From the NCBI GenBank assembly GCA_028876585.1, contig JAGWRL010000359.1:1-11866 (forward strand): a stretch of DNA of 11,866 nt, written 5' to 3'. The translations under genes and the position numbers were made by a program. Source of the stretch: Pseudomonadota bacterium (GTDB taxonomy: Bacteria > Pseudomonadota > Alphaproteobacteria > Rhizobiales > Beijerinckiaceae). Positions 1-6,148 of the stretch are shown piece by piece (position 1 is the stretch's first letter; the number at the start of each line of letters is the position of its first letter). Below the pieces are notes generated by a model. The model worked only from the letters and a program-made list of their open reading frames with translations. It searched no databases and was not told where the DNA came from.

Positions 1-126
1 CCCGTCGGCGCGCTGGTGGAGACGCATCTCGACTGGAACGGGCCGCAGGAGCTTTATCAGACGACCTGGCCGGGCGCGGTCGTCGAGATGATCGACAGGG
101 AAGCGACCATGTCTAGGGTCGCCTGA
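1..126 (+). CDS. C-terminal end of an unidentified protein (truncated by window edge)
   Basis: Reading frame 1 is open from the first base to a TGA at 124-126 and gives the last 41 residues of a protein, ending ...EATMSRVA. The tail is mixed in composition, with an acidic/aromatic stretch (ETHLDWNGPQELYQTTW), and shows no membrane segment. I do not recognise the family. Its last 14 bases overlap the 3' end of the convergent ATP12 gene. No obvious stem-loop with a T-run follows the stop. The codon usage fits a real gene, but the call rests only on an open frame at the window edge, so a chance open frame in GC-rich DNA is possible. Confidence 0.5.
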   Translation, partial: PVGALVETHLDWNGPQELYQTTWPGAVVEMIDREATMSRVA

Positions 127-877
127 GCGCGTCGAGGGTGAAGGCGGCGGCGGCGAATTCTTTCTCCCGCGCCGCGCGCCGCAGCGTCGCCTCGTCGTCG
201 GCGCCCCATTGCTGGATCTGGAAATCCTCGTCGACATGCGCCGCGCCCCAGGCGCTTGCCGCCGGCATCGCGCCGCGCGCCACCGCCAGCGCGATCAGAA
301 CCGAGCCGCTGAGGCTGGTCAGCCCATGCAGCGCGGTCAGCGCGAACGGGTCGGCGTAGGTCTCGACCGCCGCGCGCACGGCCGCCAGCGACGCCTCGGG
401 CTGCGGCACATGCACGATGCCGCCCGCCAGCACGAAGCGCGCGCCGAGCGCGGCTTGCGCGAAGGCGAGCACGGGGTCGAACGCGGCGGCCTGTCGCGCG
501 GCCAAAGCCTCCGGCTCCAGCGCGCGGTAGCAGACGAGATCGGCGCCGGCGAAACCGGCGATCTCCGCCGCCGTCGCCGCCATCGCTTGCGCGACGCCGT
601 CGAGCGCGGAATTGGCGAGCCGGGTCAGCGGCATGGTCGCCGGCTGGATCGTCTCGCCCTGCGCTTGCCATTCCCGCGCCATCGCCTCGGCCAGCGCGCG
701 CGTCGGCGCGATCAGCTTCGCCTTGGCGGGCGTGCGGGTCGGGCGGCCGTCGAGCAGCAGCGCGAAGCCGCCGTCCGCCTCACCCGCCTGCGCGCGCTCG
801 TAGAAGCGCTTCAGCACGGGCGCCTGCATGTTGACCTGCGCCTGCTTGATCGAGGCGTTCCAGGAGGGTTCATTCAT
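113..877 (-). CDS. ATP12 family chaperone for F1-ATPase assembly
   Basis: The 254-residue product matches the ATP12 family, whose mitochondrial member holds the F1 alpha subunit before it joins the beta subunit; bacterial homologs are mostly alphaproteobacterial. Family landmarks are visible: KRFY at 23-26, LLDGRPTRTPAK at 41-52, TMPLTRLANSALDG at 81-94, ADLVCYRA at 112-119, and the C-terminal AHVDEDFQIQQWGADDEA at 213-230. The length is normal for the bacterial family, and there is no signal peptide, so the protein should be cytoplasmic. The start codon lies inside the end of the rluC-like gene (8-base overlap, ATGAATGA), which suggests translational coupling in a two-gene operon. Its role in bacterial F1 assembly is inferred from the family. 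Confidence 0.93.
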   Translation of the reverse strand: MNEPSWNASIKQAQVNMQAPVLKRFYERAQAGEADGGFALLLDGRPTRTPAKAKLIAPTRALAEAMAREWQAQGETIQPATMPLTRLANSALDGVAQAMAATAAEIAGFAGADLVCYRALEPEALAARQAAAFDPVLAFAQAALGARFVLAGGIVHVPQPEASLAAVRAAVETYADPFALTALHGLTSLSGSVLIALAVARGAMPAASAWGAAHVDEDFQIQQWGADDEATLRRAAREKEFAAAAFTLDALRRP

Positions 878-1922
878 CCGGCGCGTCCTCGATCGGGTCG
901 CGCGACGGGGCCACGAAGCCGAACATGTCGAAGGCGGCGCGCATATGCGGCGGCAGCGGCGCGGTGACGTCGATTTTGCCGCCGCGCGGATGCGGCAGCG
1001 TCAGCCGGCGCGCCATCAGATGCAGCTTGGGCTCCAGCCCCGGCGGCACGGCGCGCAGGGGATCGTTGCGGGCGGGATCGTTCGCCGGGCGGCGATTGTA
1101 TTTCGGGTCGCCGATGATGGGATGGCCGATCGCCTCGCAATGGGCGCGCAACTGGTGCGTGCGGCCGGTGATCGGGCGCAGCGACAGCCAGGCCAGACGC
1201 GGCCGCACGAGGTCGACCGTGGCGTAGAGCGTGATCGAATGCTGCGCCTCGGGGTCGCCGTGGCGCACCACGCGCATCCGCTCCTTCTCGGCGTGATCCT
1301 TGGTCTTGCCCGCCCGGTCGTCGCCCATCGCCTCGCCCTTGGCGAGAAACAGCGAGATGCGGCCGTTCTCCGGCCGGGGGCAGCCCTCGACCAGCGCCCA
1401 ATAAATCTTCTTGGTCTCGCGGGCGCGGAACAGCGCGCCGAGTTCCGCCGCCATCTTGCGCGATTTGGCGCATAGCAGCACGCCGGAGGTGTCGCGGTCG
1501 AGCCGATGCACCAGCACCGGGCGCTCGCCCTTGGCATCGGCGAGCGAGGCCAGCATGCCGTCGACATGCCGCTTGGTGCCCGAGCCGCCCTGGCTCGCCA
1601 GCCCCCACGGCTTGTTGAGGACCAGCACGTCGCGGTCCTCGAACAGGATCAGCGAGCGCAGATATTCCGCGTCGGCGGGATTGACGACCGGCGCGTCGGC
1701 GGCCTTGGGCGCCGGCAGGTCGAGCGGCGGCACGCGCACCCTTTGCCCGGTTTCGAGCCGGGTCGAAATCTCGACCCTTTTGCCCTCGACCCGGATCTCG
1801 CCCTTGCGCACGATCTTGTTGAGATGCGACAGCGGCAGCGCGGGATAGCGGCGCTTGAACCAGCGGTCGAGCCGCATGCCCGCTTCGTCGTCGCCGACGG
1901 CGACCGTCTCGACGCCCGTCAT
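870..1922 (-). CDS. rluC: RluC-type 23S rRNA pseudouridine synthase (RluA family)
   Basis: This 350-residue protein should convert uridines to pseudouridine in RNA; E. coli RluC modifies 23S rRNA positions 955, 2504 and 2580. An N-terminal S4-type RNA-binding segment (about 15-65, with MRLDRWFKRRYP and KGEIRVEGKRV) precedes the catalytic domain. The latter begins at LVLNKPWGLASQGGSG (100-115) and contains the signature HRLDRDTSG at 139-147, with D142 as the expected catalytic aspartate. Later family motifs include GRTHQLRAH and GDPKYN. The ATG at 1922 is preceded on the minus strand by GGAG at six bases spacing. The gene is first in a pair with ATP12. RluC fits better than RluD by its motif context, but the target uridines cannot be read from sequence. 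Confidence 0.93.
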   Translation of the reverse strand: MTGVETVAVGDDEAGMRLDRWFKRRYPALPLSHLNKIVRKGEIRVEGKRVEISTRLETGQRVRVPPLDLPAPKAADAPVVNPADAEYLRSLILFEDRDVLVLNKPWGLASQGGSGTKRHVDGMLASLADAKGERPVLVHRLDRDTSGVLLCAKSRKMAAELGALFRARETKKIYWALVEGCPRPENGRISLFLAKGEAMGDDRAGKTKDHAEKERMRVVRHGDPEAQHSITLYATVDLVRPRLAWLSLRPITGRTHQLRAHCEAIGHPIIGDPKYNRRPANDPARNDPLRAVPPGLEPKLHLMARRLTLPHPRGGKIDVTAPLPPHMRAAFDMFGFVAPSRDPIEDAPDE

Positions 1923-2091
1923 GGCGAACTCCGCGCCGCGCCGCCCTGGGCGGGAAATACGATGGTATAGAGACTTATGCGATCCATAGCGGGCCTTCTA
2001 GCGCCCGCCGGGCGGGGCCGCAAACTGACGCCGATCAAGGCGTCGGCAATCCGCCCCGGCCAAGATCACCGCCGAACCTTGGGAGCAGCGC

Positions 2092-2481
2092 ATGCAGGGA
2101 CATTACCACGCCGTCGTCTGGATCGACGGTCACGAGGCGCGGATATTTCATTTCAACGCCGACGACGCCGAAAAGCGCGTGATCCGTCCGCGCCATTCGG
2201 ACAAGGAGCGCCGGCGCGAAAAACATTCCGGCCATGCAAGCGCCGACGACGCGCATTATCTCGAAGACGTGACGCTGGCGATCGCCGACGCCGGCGCGAT
2301 TCTGGTGACCGGGCCGGGCGCGGAGAAGACTGAGCTGCTCAAGCACATCGAGCACAAGCATCCGCGCCTGAAAGGCGCGATCGAGGCGGTCGAATCGGCC
2401 GACCACCCCAGCGACAACGAACTCGTCGCCCATGCGCGCAAGACGCTGGCCGCGGCCGACCGGATGCGGTCGCGGCTCTAA
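2092..2481 (+). CDS. Small eRF1-like 'translational machinery' protein
   Basis: The 129-residue soluble protein resembles the small alphaproteobacterial proteins annotated as 'translational machinery protein', which relate to archaeal/eukaryotic release factor eRF1 domains (baeRF-like). Visible landmarks are the N-terminal HYHAVVWIDGHEARIFHF (4-21), a His- and Arg-rich middle (about 32-55), ILVTGPGAEKTEL (70-82) and ADHPSDNELVAHARK (103-117). The GPGxxK segment corresponds to a conserved loop of the eRF1 C-terminal domain. It lacks the N-terminal domain and the GGQ motif of a release factor, so it cannot act as one alone. GGGAG lies upstream of the ATG. It appears to be a single-gene unit, divergent from rluC and convergent with the YciI gene (10-base gap). 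Its precise function is not established. Confidence 0.78.
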   Translation: MQGHYHAVVWIDGHEARIFHFNADDAEKRVIRPRHSDKERRREKHSGHASADDAHYLEDVTLAIADAGAILVTGPGAEKTELLKHIEHKHPRLKGAIEAVESADHPSDNELVAHARKTLAAADRMRSRL

Positions 2482-2491
2482 CCGGGGCGCC

Positions 2492-2851
2492 TCAGCCGAA
2501 ATCCTCCGGCTCGAACAGCGGGCGGATTTCGAGCTGCAACGGGCCGGCGGGCGAGGTCGGGCATTGCCTCGCCCAGCCGATCGCCTCCTCGAGGTCCTTG
2601 ACCTTCCACAGCCAATAGCCCGAAGCGAGTTCGCCCAGCGTGCCGAACGGGCCGGGCGCGACGGCGCGCGTCTCGCCGGCCAGCGCGACGCGGGCGCCGC
2701 GCGAACTGGGCTTGAGGCCGCCGCCGTCGAGCATCACGCCCGCCGCGATCAGCTTCTGGTTGAAGGCGCCCATCGCCGCGATCAATTCCGCGCCCGGCAT
2801 CTCGCCGGCCTCGGATTGCGCCGTCGCCTTGACGATCACCATCACGCGCAT
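2492..2851 (-). CDS. YciI/DGPF-domain protein
   Basis: The 119-residue product is a YciI-like protein with the DGPF arrangement: MRVMVIVKAT at the N-terminus, GVMLDGGGLKPSSRGARV at about 38-55, a GPF element at 67-69 and ASGYWLWKV at 76-84. The family has a ferredoxin-like alpha+beta fold and usually dimerises. Enzymatic activity is proposed for some members, but no reaction can be assigned here. The Asp of the DGPF motif is replaced (PGPF). It sits 7 bases after the VOC gene and is probably co-transcribed and translationally linked with it. DGPF proteins often neighbour ECF sigma factors and VOC proteins; no sigma factor gene is present in this window. Confidence 0.87.
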   Translation of the reverse strand: MRVMVIVKATAQSEAGEMPGAELIAAMGAFNQKLIAAGVMLDGGGLKPSSRGARVALAGETRAVAPGPFGTLGELASGYWLWKVKDLEEAIGWARQCPTSPAGPLQLEIRPLFEPEDFG

Positions 2852-2858
2852 GAGCGCC

Positions 2859-3623
2859 TCACTTCTTCGCCGCCACCAGGCCGAACATCGCCCCTTCGGG
2901 GTCGGCGCATTGCGCCGCCCACATGCCGCCGGGCACCTCGTGCGGGCCGTGCAGCAGCTTGCCGCCCTTCTCCGTCACCCGCGCGACCGCCGCGCCGGCC
3001 GCCTCGACGATGAAGTAATAGAGCCAGCACGGCCCCGGCCCCTCCGGCGTTTTCGACATCATGCCGCCCTGCTCGGAGCCGTTGTCGAAGATGCGGTAGA
3101 CGCCCATCGGCCCCATGTCGAACTGCCGCTCCTCCTTCCAGCCGAACTGGCTGGCGTAGAAATCGAACGCGGCCTTGCCGTCGCGCGCGTGCAATTCGCG
3201 CCAGCCGACCAGGCCCGGCGTTTCCGGCGGCGGCGGCGCGGGCGGATTGCCGCCGGCGTCCTTGAACAAAGCGAACGGCGCCCCCTGCGGGTCGGCGACG
3301 ATCGCCATGCGGCCGACGTTGGGAATATCCATCGGCGGGCGCAGGACGCCGCCGCCCGCCGCCTTCAGCTTCTCCACGGCGGCGTCGACGTTTTCGACAT
3401 AGATATAGCCGGTCCAGCACGGCGGCGCGCCCTTCGCCTCGGGCGGGGTCTGCAACAGGCCGCCGACGCCGTATTCGCCGACCGAGGCGATCTGATAGGC
3501 AAAGCCGGCCATGCCGGTCTCGGCGATGTTCCAGCCCACGACATGGCGGTAGAACTCGACCGCCCGGGGAAGGTCGGCGCCCATCCATTCGCACCAGACG
3601 AATTTGCCGGTGTTGCCGCTCAT
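2859..3623 (-). CDS. VOC family protein with two glyoxalase-fold domains
   Basis: The 254-residue protein has two vicinal-oxygen-chelate halves, about 1-123 and 138-250, joined by a proline-rich linker (127-134). The first half opens FVWCEWMGADLPRAVEFY and ends with ADPQGAPFALF; the second opens GWRELHARDGKAAFDFY and ends with ADPEGAMFGLV. Each contains a GPxxVxxxGxMxxxxDPxGA-like closing strand. This is the layout of CFP30B-like proteins annotated as VOC or hydroxylase-like. The usual metal ligands are incomplete, so catalysis is uncertain. A strong Shine-Dalgarno sequence (GAGGAGG, five bases before the ATG) fixes the start. It is first in a two-gene unit with the YciI gene and lies downstream of the palindrome at 3800-3815, which may regulate it. 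Confidence 0.9.
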   Translation of the reverse strand: MSGNTGKFVWCEWMGADLPRAVEFYRHVVGWNIAETGMAGFAYQIASVGEYGVGGLLQTPPEAKGAPPCWTGYIYVENVDAAVEKLKAAGGGVLRPPMDIPNVGRMAIVADPQGAPFALFKDAGGNPPAPPPPETPGLVGWRELHARDGKAAFDFYASQFGWKEERQFDMGPMGVYRIFDNGSEQGGMMSKTPEGPGPCWLYYFIVEAAGAAVARVTEKGGKLLHGPHEVPGGMWAAQCADPEGAMFGLVAAKK

Positions 3624-3628
3624 GCGAT

Positions 3629-3635
3629 CCTCCTC
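3629..3635 (-). promoter_or_regulatory. Strong ribosome binding site for the VOC gene
   Basis: The minus strand reads GAGGAGG five bases before the ATG of the VOC gene. It is the closest match to a full anti-Shine-Dalgarno complement in the window. It settles the start and suggests efficient translation. Confidence 0.8.
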
Positions 3636-3795
3636 AAGGTTGGGCCGGCGCGTTTGGGCGCGGCGATGTCGAGCTTGTTGAGCCCCCTTGGCGCCTGCAT
3701 GACGCCGGGAGGGCGCGAAAGTAGGGCGGGCGGCGGGCGCGGGGCGACCCGCCGGTTCAAACCAAATTTATCGCCGCGCCCGAGGCCGCGCCGGC

Positions 3796-3823
3796 ACTAT
3801 ACCGACCAGTCGGTACAACGCAA
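3796..3823 (-). promoter_or_regulatory. Candidate promoter for the VOC-YciI pair overlapping the palindrome
   Basis: Read on the minus strand, TTGCGT (3823-3818) and TATAGT (3801-3796) are separated by 16 bases. The second differs from the sigma-70 -10 consensus at one position and the first at three. The palindrome at 3800-3815 occupies the spacer, the usual place for a repressor to block RNA polymerase. The transcript would carry a leader of roughly 165 bases before the VOC start. A promoter for the divergent NDUFA9-like gene could also be here, but I see no good plus-strand hexamers. Confidence 0.4.
3800..3815. promoter_or_regulatory. TetR-type operator palindrome
   Basis: TACCGACCAGTCGGTA has perfect 7-base arms (TACCGAC / GTCGGTA) around a CA centre. 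ACCGAC-N2-GTCGGT is a common form of operator for TetR-family repressors. The site lies between the divergent VOC-YciI pair and the NDUFA9-like gene, 90 bases upstream of the latter's ATG and about 177 bases from the VOC start. No TetR gene lies in the window, so a regulator would have to act from elsewhere. That the sequence is a palindrome is directly seen; TetR binding is inferred. Confidence 0.65.
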
Positions 3824-3905
3824 GCCTGCCGCTGCGGGCTCTGTACAGGGGCCGGCGGTTCGCCTATTCAGGCGCCGGTTTTCACCCTCCATCGAGGCAT
3901 GGCTC

Positions 3906-4913
3906 ATGGCCGAGTTTCCTGCTCCCGGCGATCGTCTGGCGACTGTCTTCGGCGGTTCGGGTTTTCTCGGCCGCTATATCGTGCGCGCCTTCGCGCAGGC
4001 CGGCTGGCGGGTGCGCGTCGCCGTGCGCCGCCCCGATCTCGCCGGTTTCCTGCGCACCTACGGCGCTGTCGGCCAGGTCGAGCCGGTGCAGGCCAACGTG
4101 CGCTTTCCCGCCTCGCTCGACGCCGCGCTCGAAGGGGCGGAGGTCGTCGTCAACGCCACCGGCATCGCGCGCGAATCGGGCCGTCAGCGATTCGAATCGG
4201 TGCATGTCCACGGCGCGGAGGCGATCGCCCGCGCCGCCCGCGCCGCCGGCGCCCGCGCGCTGACGCATATTTCCGGCCTCGGCGCCGATGCCCATTCAGC
4301 CAACGCCTATATCGCCAGCAAGGGTCGTGGCGAAGAGGCGCTGCGGGCGGCGTTTCCCGAGGCGACGATCCTGCGCCCTTCGGTGGTGTTCGGCCCCGAG
4401 GACGCGTTCTTCAACCGGTTCGCCGATCTCGCCCGCTTCCTGCCCGTGCTGCCGGCTTTCTCCGGTGGAGCGGCGAAACTGCAACCGGTCTATGTCTGCG
4501 ACGTCGCGCTGGCGGCGGCGCGGGCGCTCGACGGCGGGCTGAAGCCCGGCGCGACTTACGAACTCGGCGGCCCCGAGATCATGACGCTGACCGAGGCGAT
4601 GGCGCTGGCGCTGCGGTTCGCCGAGCGCCGCCGCGCCATCGTCCCCGTGCCCTATGCGCCGTCGCGCTGGATCGCGCAGGCGACGGAAATCGCCAGCCTC
4701 GTTTCGTTCGGCCTGTTCCCTGAGGTGCTGACGACGACGCGCGATTCTGTCGATCTGCTGCGCAGCGACAATGTGGTCTCGGCCGACGCCGTCGCGCAGG
4801 GCCGCGATTTCGCCGGGCTCGGCATTGCGCCGCGCGGCGCGGAGGCGATCCTGCCGCTCTATCTCGCGCGTTATCGCAAGACCGGCCAATTCGCCTCGAA
4901 CCGCTTCGCTTGA
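3906..4913 (+). CDS. Complex I NDUFA9-like NAD(P)-binding protein (atypical SDR)
   Basis: The 335-residue protein is an atypical short-chain dehydrogenase of the bacterial NDUFA9-like group; the mitochondrial counterpart is an accessory subunit of complex I holding NADPH near the quinone site. The N-terminal Rossmann motif is GGSGFLG at 16-22, after strand ATVF. Further features are VVNATGI at 81-87, a YxxxK pair (Y135, K139) and ILRPSVVFGPED in the substrate half. The length suits the family. I chose the ATG at 3906 because GAGG lies eight bases upstream and the Rossmann strand starts about 12 residues in. The frame is open far upstream, but that part is antisense to two real genes. Membership in complex I is a family inference; no nuo genes are present. 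A sugar epimerase or reductase role is the main alternative. Confidence 0.88.
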   Translation: MAEFPAPGDRLATVFGGSGFLGRYIVRAFAQAGWRVRVAVRRPDLAGFLRTYGAVGQVEPVQANVRFPASLDAALEGAEVVVNATGIARESGRQRFESVHVHGAEAIARAARAAGARALTHISGLGADAHSANAYIASKGRGEEALRAAFPEATILRPSVVFGPEDAFFNRFADLARFLPVLPAFSGGAAKLQPVYVCDVALAAARALDGGLKPGATYELGGPEIMTLTEAMALALRFAERRRAIVPVPYAPSRWIAQATEIASLVSFGLFPEVLTTTRDSVDLLRSDNVVSADAVAQGRDFAGLGIAPRGAEAILPLYLARYRKTGQFASNRFA

Positions 4914-4959
4914 CCGCGCGGCCCTGCTATATCGGCGCACCGAGCGAGAAGTGATTGCG

Positions 4960-5178
4960 ATGAACCGGCACGAAAAGCCAAGCGGCGTGGAAGCGCGGCT
5001 GCAATATCTCGATGGCGAATTTCGCGTGCTGCGGCCCGGCATGTTCGTCATCTGCGCCGTGACCGGCCTGCCGATCCCGCTCGAAGACCTGCGCTACTGG
5101 AGCGTCGATCTGCAGGAGCCCTATTCTTCGCCCGAAGCGGTGATGCAGCGCATGTCGCAGCACGTCGACAAGGACTGA
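4960..5178 (+). CDS. DUF2093 family small protein
   Basis: The 72-residue protein matches the short alphaproteobacterial DUF2093 family, with the conserved core ARLQYLDGEFRVLRPG followed by CAVTGLPIPLEDLRYWSVD (about 12-50). It has no signal peptide or membrane segment and is probably cytoplasmic. The single CxxTG element hints at a zinc-ribbon-like knuckle, but there is no second cysteine pair to complete a site. It starts 46 bases after the NDUFA9-like gene on the same strand and may be co-transcribed. The ATG at 4960 has AGAAG about eight bases upstream; an in-frame GTG three codons earlier (4951) is a less likely start. Its function is unknown. Confidence 0.87.
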   Translation: MNRHEKPSGVEARLQYLDGEFRVLRPGMFVICAVTGLPIPLEDLRYWSVDLQEPYSSPEAVMQRMSQHVDKD

Positions 5179-5192
5179 CGCGGCGCGTTCTG

Positions 5193-5316
5193 GTTGATCC
5201 CGGCGGCGGGCGTAGCATCGCCCCGCTATTGCGGCGCACAAACAATCTCCGATCGCACGCCCCGAAAAGGGGGGTGACAAGCGCGCAAAAACCGTCAAAT
5301 TGGTTTAGGGATCAAC
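5193..5316. repeat. Spaced 9-base inverted repeat upstream of the liv operon
   Basis: GTTGATCCC at 5193-5201 and its exact complement GGGATCAAC at 5308-5316 bracket most of the 157-base gap before livG, 106 bases apart. They could be two copies of one half-site in opposite orientation or a chance match. By my rough estimate a match of this length somewhere in such a gap has a few percent probability. No regulator is indicated. Confidence 0.3.
5289..5306. promoter_or_regulatory. Possible operator-like inverted repeat before livG
   Basis: AAACC at 5289-5293 and GGTTT at 5302-5306 form a small inverted repeat with an 8-base spacer, about 30 bases before the livG start. It sits where a regulator of the operon could bind. 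The arms are short, so this is weak. I could not find convincing -35/-10 hexamers in this gap. Confidence 0.22.
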
Positions 5317-5335
5317 AGAACGACCAAAGGGATCG

Positions 5336-6148
5336 ATGCCGCCCAGGGAGATGGCGAACGGCGCAACGCCGGGCGCGGCGCCTGACGCCTTGCTGAGCGT
5401 CGAGGGCGTGAGCGTCCGCTTCGGCGGCGTGATCGCGCTCGACGACGTGCGGTTCAGCGTCGCGCCGGGCCAGATCTGCGGCCTGATCGGCCCCAATGGC
5501 GCCGGCAAGACCACCCTGTTCAATTGCATCTCGCGCCTCTACCAGCCCAGCGCCGGCGACATCCGCTATCAGGGCCGGCGGCTGTCGCAGGTGCGCGTGC
5601 ATGAAATCGCCGAACTCGGCGTCGCGCGCACGTTTCAGAATCTGGCGCTGTTCTCCACCATGACGGTGCGCGAGAACGTGGCGGTCGGCGCGCACGCCTG
5701 CGCGCGTGGCGGTTTTCTCGCCAACGCGTTCTCGACGCCGCAGGCGCGCCGGGCCGAGCGCGAGATCATGGCGCTGGCCAATGCGCTGATTGAGGAATGT
5801 CGTCTGCAACGGGTCGCCGACCGCTATGTCGGCGAATTGCCGTTCGGCGTGAAGAAGCGGGTCGAACTGGCGCGCGCGCTGGCGATCGCGCCGAAACTGC
5901 TGCTGCTCGACGAGCCGGCGGCCGGGCTCAATCACGAGGAGGTCGACGAACTGGCGAGCGAGATCGTGCGGATGCGCGACAAGCGCGGCCTGAGCGTGCT
6001 GCTGGTCGAGCATCACATGAATCTCGTCATGCGCATTTCCGATCAGGTGGTCGCGCTCGATTTCGGCCGGGTGATCGCCGACGGGACGCCCGACGCGGTG
6101 CGCGCCCACCCCGACGTGATCCGCGCCTATCTCGGCGCCGCCGCATGA
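5336..6148 (+). CDS. livG: Branched-chain-type ABC transporter ATP-binding protein LivG
   Basis: This 270-residue ATPase powers the importer encoded downstream, on the cytoplasmic face of the membrane. Walker A is GPNGAGKT at 52-59, the Q-loop glutamine is Q101 in ARTFQN, Walker B is LLLLDEP (188-194, D192/E193) and the switch histidine is H226 in VEHHM. The C-terminus (PDVIRAYLG) is the LivG hallmark and separates it from LivF. The signature motif is unusual, LPFGVKKR at 168-175 instead of LSGGQ; LivG proteins are often degenerate here (E. coli LAYGDQRR), but this one also lacks the glutamine. The ATG at 5336 has AAGGGA just upstream. A second in-frame ATG at 5351 directly abuts GGGAG and is less likely. 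First gene of the operon; its stop overlaps the livF start (ATGA). Confidence 0.93.
   Translation: MPPREMANGATPGAAPDALLSVEGVSVRFGGVIALDDVRFSVAPGQICGLIGPNGAGKTTLFNCISRLYQPSAGDIRYQGRRLSQVRVHEIAELGVARTFQNLALFSTMTVRENVAVGAHACARGGFLANAFSTPQARRAEREIMALANALIEECRLQRVADRYVGELPFGVKKRVELARALAIAPKLLLLDEPAAGLNHEEVDELASEIVRMRDKRGLSVLLVEHHMNLVMRISDQVVALDFGRVIADGTPDAVRAHPDVIRAYLGAAA

Noticed and set aside
209..967. Arg/Ala-rich plus-strand open frame across the ATP12 gene
   Set aside because: The translation is low-complexity and lacks motifs, whereas the minus strand encodes a recognisable ATP12 protein.
1923..2091. Promoter elements in the gap between rluC and the eRF1-like gene
   Set aside because: A TATAG string is present, but no correctly spaced -35 partner was found for either direction.
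2640..3905. Very long plus-strand open frame continuing upstream of the NDUFA9-like start
   Set aside because: It runs antisense to the YciI and VOC genes, which have clear family motifs. The real protein begins at 3906 with a ribosome binding site and Rossmann fold; GC-rich DNA leaves the opposite frame open.
5260..5272. CCCC-GAAAA-GGGG hairpin as a terminator after DUF2093
   Set aside because: The stem has only four pairs and no T-run follows, so it is too weak to call.
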